64,000 nucleotides of DNA from Lapillicoccus sp. (GTDB lineage Bacteria > Actinomycetota > Actinomycetes > Actinomycetales > Dermatophilaceae), in contig NZ_JANXRJ010000123.1 of the NCBI RefSeq assembly GCF_025353065.1, positions 1 through 64,000 of the forward strand, written 5' to 3'. Both the position numbers and the translations under genes were made by a program. Each line of letters begins with the position of its first letter. Position 1 is the first letter of the stretch. Positions 59,668 to 64,000 of this stretch are shown here, in pieces. The notes beneath the pieces are model-generated. The model was not told the DNA's origin. It saw only the letters and a program-made list of their open reading frames with translations, and searched no databases.

Positions 59668-59871
59668 ATGGCCGTGAGGGACAGGGTCAATGCGTACGGG
59701 GCCCGGATGCGGGCCCAGGGGCTGTGCCCGGCCCAGATCTGGGTCCCCGATGTCCGCTCGCCAGATTTTGCCGCTGAGGCTCACCGCCAGTCGGCCCTCG
59801 TTGCAGCAGCTGGCGGCACCAGTGACGACATGGACTTCGTTGAGGCAATCTCAGACGATCGAGACGCATGA
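59668..59871 (+). CDS. MazE-like antitoxin (DUF3018-type)
   Basis: MAVRDRVNAYGARMRAQGLCPAQIWVPDVRSPDFAAEAHRQSALVA. Confidence 0.82.
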   Translation: MAVRDRVNAYGARMRAQGLCPAQIWVPDVRSPDFAAEAHRQSALVAAAGGTSDDMDFVEAISDDRDA

Positions 59872-60054
59872 GGCGCGGGGACATCGTCAGCGTCGCAGGC
59901 GGTGCCTACGCAACCAAGCCGCGGCCCGCCCTGATCGTCCCCGATGACCACGGTTCGAAGGAGCAATGCCGGCACAGTCGTTGGGAAACTCGAGGCAACG
60001 ACGTTGGTCGAGTTTGAGAGGCGACTCCTCGTGTTCCTCGGCTTCGGCGCCTGA
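59868..60054 (+). pseudogene. MazF/PemK-type toxin with internal deletion
   Basis: MRRGDIVSVAGGAYATKPRPALIVPDD then, in another frame, GTVVGKLEATTLVEFERRLLVFLGFGA*; only 187 bp. Confidence 0.78.
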
Positions 60055-60287
60055 TCCGCGCGAGGCGCGCCCTCGCGCGGCGATATGACGGAGATTCTGG
60101 CGCCCAGCGGTTGACTGCTGGGTGAACCGCGACGACGACGTTCGCAGCTCCGTGCGCCTCCGCCGGTGCCGACTTCGTGAGCTCGACCCCACGTCGACCG
60201 TGTTTGTCCGCCATCAGGGGCCGGGGCGACCTAGACGGACCGCCAAAACCAGTGGCCCGCGCTCTGGCGTTCCGCGAGGCTGCTTTC

Positions 60288-60818
60288 ATGTCCGTGCGCA
60301 CTCCCGACTTCCTGGATGCTGCCGCTGCTGTCAGGGCGGCCGACGCCGCCGACGTCATCCCGATCCACGCCCTCGCGGTCGACAACGCCATGTTCGCTCC
60401 CGACGACATGGCCGGGTTCGCCGAGATGCTTCAGGGCTACCTGGACGGCTCCCTCGACCAGCATCGCTGGATCGTCGCCGACGACCCCGCCGATCGGGTC
60501 GTGGGCGCGGCCTACTACGCCCCCGAGCCGTTCGCTGACCGCCTCTGGAACCTGTACTTCCTCGCCGTGCACCCAGGAGAGCACCGCAAAGGTATCGGCA
60601 CCCTTCTGACCTCCCACGTCGAAGAGTCGTTGCGCAACGCCGGTAGTCAGGTCGCCCGCGTGCTGATCGTCGAGACATCCAGCACCGACGAATACCAAGC
60701 CGCCCGACGCTTCTACGAGCGCGACGGCTTTGACCGTGAGGCTCGTGTCCGAGAGTTCTACGGTCCAGGCGATCACAAGATCGTCTACTGGAAGTCGCTT
60801 GTGGAGACGGGTGACTGA
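60288..60818 (+). CDS. GNAT-family N-acetyltransferase
   Basis: LYFLAVHPGEHRKGIGTLLTSHVEESLRNAG; YQAARRFYERDGF. Confidence 0.92.
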   Translation: MSVRTPDFLDAAAAVRAADAADVIPIHALAVDNAMFAPDDMAGFAEMLQGYLDGSLDQHRWIVADDPADRVVGAAYYAPEPFADRLWNLYFLAVHPGEHRKGIGTLLTSHVEESLRNAGSQVARVLIVETSSTDEYQAARRFYERDGFDREARVREFYGPGDHKIVYWKSLVETGD

Positions 60819-60916
60819 GCAACCGCCGCTTCGGTGACACAGCTGCGTCGCTGGCGTCGCTGGCTGGTCCTGGATGTCAGCCCATCGGGTACGGGCATGT
60901 GGTCGGGAGAGGGTGC

Positions 60917-61480
60917 TTACGTCGTCGGGTCGGTGATGCGCACTCGGCCGGTGTCCAGGTCGTGCACCATCCCGACGACGATGAACTGCGGCGCGAGCGT
61001 CCTGTTCAGTTGTGCCACGTCGCCGGCGACAGCGGCGTTGGGGTCGGTGACGTTCCGGGACTCGACGTCGTCGACATCGATCCCGAAGTAGGTGGCGAGC
61101 AGGTCGGGGTGGTCCCCGAGTCGGGTGATGCCGCAGTCGGTGTGCTGGAGCACGACGAACGTCCAGGTGTCGGCGGGACTTGGCGCTGCGGGCTGATCGG
61201 GGGCGTCGGCGCGGGTGATCATCTGCAGCATGGCCATGGTTTGCATGACTGCGGGTGTCACGCGGCCGCCGACGTTGCGGATCACGGCGGCGTCGCCTTC
61301 GCGCAGGTCCAGGATGCGGGCCGGGTCGACGCGAGGGTCGACGCAGCTGAGGATCACCGTGCGCTGCTTGGGCGTGATAGACAGTGGTCCGGGGACGCCG
61401 TGTTCGAGATAGCGGGCGTTGCCCTCCAGGAGCGCCGACTGTTGGCTCGGGCTCGGGGTGGCAGCGGGTTCGGTGGTCAT
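60917..61480 (-). CDS. Beta-class carbonic anhydrase-like protein
   Basis: VILSCVDPRVDPARILDLREGDAAVIRNVGGRVTPAV; VVLQHTDCGI. Confidence 0.9.
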   Translation of the reverse strand: MTTEPAATPSPSQQSALLEGNARYLEHGVPGPLSITPKQRTVILSCVDPRVDPARILDLREGDAAVIRNVGGRVTPAVMQTMAMLQMITRADAPDQPAAPSPADTWTFVVLQHTDCGITRLGDHPDLLATYFGIDVDDVESRNVTDPNAAVAGDVAQLNRTLAPQFIVVGMVHDLDTGRVRITDPTT

Positions 61481-61491
61481 GTGGCGACCTT

Positions 61492-62559
61492 TCAGGTTGT
61501 CTGGGGCTCCGGCTGGGCATGGCGGTGTTGCCAGTCGGGGCTGTCGATGGACAGGGCGGGGTGGGCCAGCTGGGGGAGCTGGAGGGCTCGGGCCTGCCGT
61601 TCAGCGTTCGGTGTGGGTGTGATTCCGATGCGGAGGAACCGCAAGATGGTGCGGGCCACCAGTGCGGGCGTCCGGGCGGCGAAGGGCATGGCCGCGTAGC
61701 GGGCTGCGGTGACTGCGAAGGGTTCCGCTGGTGTGCCGGTCAGGGTGGCGACGTCGTCGGTGGGCGCGCCGATCGCGAAGGTGCCGCGACGGTGCTCGGC
61801 GAAATAATGCCCGATGTTGAGGAGCTCTATCGGGCTCACCCCGGACAGCTTCGCCGCCCGAAGGAACATCCACACCGGCAGGTCGATGTGGCGTACAGGC
61901 CGGTCCAGGACATGGCCGATGACTGCCGCCATCTGGGCTGCGTCGAGGAGCTCGGGACCGGTGGGCCGGTACGTTCGGCCCGCGTGTCTATTCGGGTCGG
62001 TCAGTGCGGTCACGGCGACGCGGGCGATGTCCTGGTTCGATGGTGGCGCGTTACTGCTGCTGCCGGTGGGGCTAGGGAACAGGCCCAGGTGGGCAGCGAA
62101 GTTGATCGTCTGGAGGTAGCTGTCGGCGAAGTAGCCCGGGTTGAGGCACGTCTTGGCCACATCGGGCAGGGTCCACAAGATCTGGTCGACCAGGTGGTGC
62201 TGGCGAGTGGTGGGTGACGGGCTGACGGGGTTGGCCAGCCACTGGGTGAGCCAGACCAGTGACTCCAGGTCCGACTCGCGGGCAGCGGAAGCGAACGCGG
62301 CGGCGGAGTCGAGCATGTGGGCGTGCCACGGCGGCACGAAGTAGGCCCGTCGGACACCGCGCAGGGCTTCGCTGACGCTGGTGGCATCGAACAGGTCGCC
62401 GACGACGATGTCCGCGCCGCGCCGCCGTAACCGCTCGCTGCGGCCGTCGCGGGCGCGCACCAGTGCTCGCACGCGGGCGCCCCGGTCGAGCAGCAACTCC
62501 GCGACGGCTCCGCCGGTGCGTCCGGTCGCTCCGGTCACCAGGATTGTCGGGCTGGTCAT
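61492..62559 (-). CDS. NAD(P)H-binding (NmrA-like) protein
   Basis: ILVTGATGRTGGAVAELLLDRGARVRALVR. Confidence 0.9.
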   Translation of the reverse strand: MTSPTILVTGATGRTGGAVAELLLDRGARVRALVRARDGRSERLRRRGADIVVGDLFDATSVSEALRGVRRAYFVPPWHAHMLDSAAAFASAARESDLESLVWLTQWLANPVSPSPTTRQHHLVDQILWTLPDVAKTCLNPGYFADSYLQTINFAAHLGLFPSPTGSSSNAPPSNQDIARVAVTALTDPNRHAGRTYRPTGPELLDAAQMAAVIGHVLDRPVRHIDLPVWMFLRAAKLSGVSPIELLNIGHYFAEHRRGTFAIGAPTDDVATLTGTPAEPFAVTAARYAAMPFAARTPALVARTILRFLRIGITPTPNAERQARALQLPQLAHPALSIDSPDWQHRHAQPEPQTT

Positions 62560-62605
62560 GATGTTCTCGTCCTCTCGGTGGTGATGGGTCGAAGGGTGCG
62601 CTGCG

Positions 62606-62632
62606 GCGTATGCCGGCACGCCCGGCATACGC
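62606..62632. promoter_or_regulatory. Candidate LysR-type operator: 11-bp inverted repeat GCGTATGCCGG-cacgc-CCGGCATACGC
   Basis: Perfect arms, 5-bp spacer, between divergent NmrA-like and lysR genes. Confidence 0.65.
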
Positions 62633-62639
62633 TGTGGCG

Positions 62640-63548
62640 GTGGAGATCCGGCAGCTGCGCTACTTCGTCGTGGTGGCCGAGGAGCTGAGTTTCACCAACG
62701 CCGCCCGCCGGATCCCGGTGGCGGTCAGTGCCCTCTCCACTCAGGTCCGCAAGCTGGAGTCCGAGCTGGGGCGGGTCCTGCTGAACCGCACGACTCACTC
62801 CGTGGAGCTGACCGCGGCCGGTCAGGCGTTCCTCACCGTCGCGGTGGACGTCCTGGACCGCCTCGACCGCGGGGCGGCCGAGATCAAGCTGTCGGCGCCC
62901 ACCCGCACGCTGCGCCTGGGGGTGGTCGAGGAGGGCCTGGCCGAGCTGACCGGGCCGGTCATCGACGCCTTCCGGGCGGCCTACCCACTGATCGAGTTGG
63001 ACGTGCGGCCCTGCACGGCAGCCTCGCTGTTCGAGCGTCCAGGTGAGGTCGACGTGCTGTTCTGGGTCCACCCCGAACCACCGTTGCCGGGTTGGATGTT
63101 CACGCCGGTACTGGAGTCCGACGCGGTGGCGGTCCTCGGCGTCGGCCATCCCTTGGCGGGCCGGGCGCAGTTGCAGGCCAGGGAGATCATCGACTCGACG
63201 TTCGTGGGCGTTCCCGACCAGGCCCGGCCCTGGTTCGTCCGGCACTACCTGGAGGACCAGCGTGGCGGGCCGCCCCGAGCCCTGTCGACAGCCGTAGTGC
63301 GCGACGTGCCTGGTGGCCAGGGACTGGTCTCCCTGGACGGTGCGGTGATGGTGCAACCCGCGGCCAAGCTGCGCTACTTCAACCGCCCCGACATCGTCGC
63401 CATCCCCCTCGTTGACATAGCAGCGTTCCCCCTGGGCATCGCCGCCCCCTACGGCGGCCGACGCGCCGGTGTCGGTGACCTCGTCGCTACCGCCCGGCAG
63501 GTGGCGGCGACCTTCCCGCTGCCCACCGACACCAGGGCCGTGCCCTAA
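62640..63548 (+). CDS. LysR-family transcriptional regulator
   Basis: VEIRQLRYFVVVAEELSFTNAARRIPVAVSALSTQVRKLESELGRVLLNRTTHSVELTAAG. Confidence 0.95.
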   Translation: MEIRQLRYFVVVAEELSFTNAARRIPVAVSALSTQVRKLESELGRVLLNRTTHSVELTAAGQAFLTVAVDVLDRLDRGAAEIKLSAPTRTLRLGVVEEGLAELTGPVIDAFRAAYPLIELDVRPCTAASLFERPGEVDVLFWVHPEPPLPGWMFTPVLESDAVAVLGVGHPLAGRAQLQAREIIDSTFVGVPDQARPWFVRHYLEDQRGGPPRALSTAVVRDVPGGQGLVSLDGAVMVQPAAKLRYFNRPDIVAIPLVDIAAFPLGIAAPYGGRRAGVGDLVATARQVAATFPLPTDTRAVP

Positions 63549-63933
63549 GTCGGGGCTTGTGAATGACATGCCTCAAGTGAAACCGTCCGCGTGAGCCACG
63601 GAAACGGCGCACTGGAGAACTCGGTATGCGCACATCGAGAACGCCGTCGGAGAACGACCTGCCCGGCCGCTCGGGACGGCCCAGTTCGATCACCGGCTCG
63701 ATGTGAACGACGCAGCCTCCGGGCGCGTCGCCCAAGTGCCCGGCCACCAATCGGTGCTGCGGTCCGCACGATCGGCAAAGCGGCCCACCATCACTACCCC
63801 GACGAAGTCGCATAACTCTGTTCGCGCAGAAGCACACGGCCACTACGCGGTGACAGGACGCTTGCCGCACTCGCGGCGAAGTGAGGCAGACTCGGGCACC
63901 GCTGTCTCCTCTCGTCGACGCATTGGACACGAC

Positions 63934-63950
63934 ATAACGCGACGCGTTAT
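63934..63950. promoter_or_regulatory. Palindrome ATAACGCG-A-CGCGTTAT, candidate TA-module autoregulatory operator
   Basis: Perfect 8-bp arms with 1-bp spacer, 10 bp before a predicted GTG start. Confidence 0.65.
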
Positions 63951-63959
63951 GCTTCCAGG

Positions 63960-64000
63960 GTGATCCGGTCGTTCGGCAACACCATGACCGAGCGCCTCTG
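63960..64000 (+). CDS. HigB/RelE-like toxin (only N-terminus in window)
   Basis: VIRSFGNTMTERL from GTG; resembles the HigB N-terminus; truncated by window end. Confidence 0.5.
   Translation, partial: MIRSFGNTMTERL

Noticed and set aside
63487-63930. 147-aa minus-strand ORF downstream of lysR
   Set aside because: No motif; overlaps the lysR 3' end; may be a decayed remnant but not supportable
1-64000. CRISPR arrays, tRNA/rRNA genes, transposases, integrases or prophage genes
   Set aside because: No regular repeat-spacer pattern, tRNA-like cloverleaf, or recognisable mobile-element protein was seen in a manual read; a tRNAscan/HMM run would be needed to exclude them fully

Overview
High-GC actinobacterial chromosome segment, probably Intrasporangiaceae-like by codon style; the taxon is an inference. 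It is densely coding, and I saw no rRNA, tRNA, CRISPR array, or recognisable transposase/integrase. The main feature is a LacI-regulated locus (about 7.87-21.45 kb) that looks like a complete D-arabinan (mycobacterial-type arabinogalactan/LAM) utilisation system. It holds a GH172/DUF2961 enzyme, a GH116-like enzyme, an FGGY kinase, an L-fucose/D-arabinose isomerase-like protein, two exported DUF4185 (GH183-type) proteins, and an ABC sugar importer without an ATPase. Four GAAATCGATTTC-type palindromes sit at the locus promoters. Other blocks are: a P450-BM3-like gene broken by one base; an Atu-like acyl-CoA/carboxylase operon (29-39.5 kb); an SBP/permease + GH42 + DeoR sugar cluster (49.4-55.7 kb); and a pseudogene/toxin-antitoxin graveyard (57.5-60.1 kb). 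An intact stretch (GNAT, carbonic anhydrase, NmrA-like, LysR) follows, and the start of a HigB-like gene lies at the right edge. Several reading frames are broken at sites I can point to. A heptamer, GGCATAC/GTATGCC, appears strongly over-represented throughout. All family calls come from reading motifs by eye; no database search was run.
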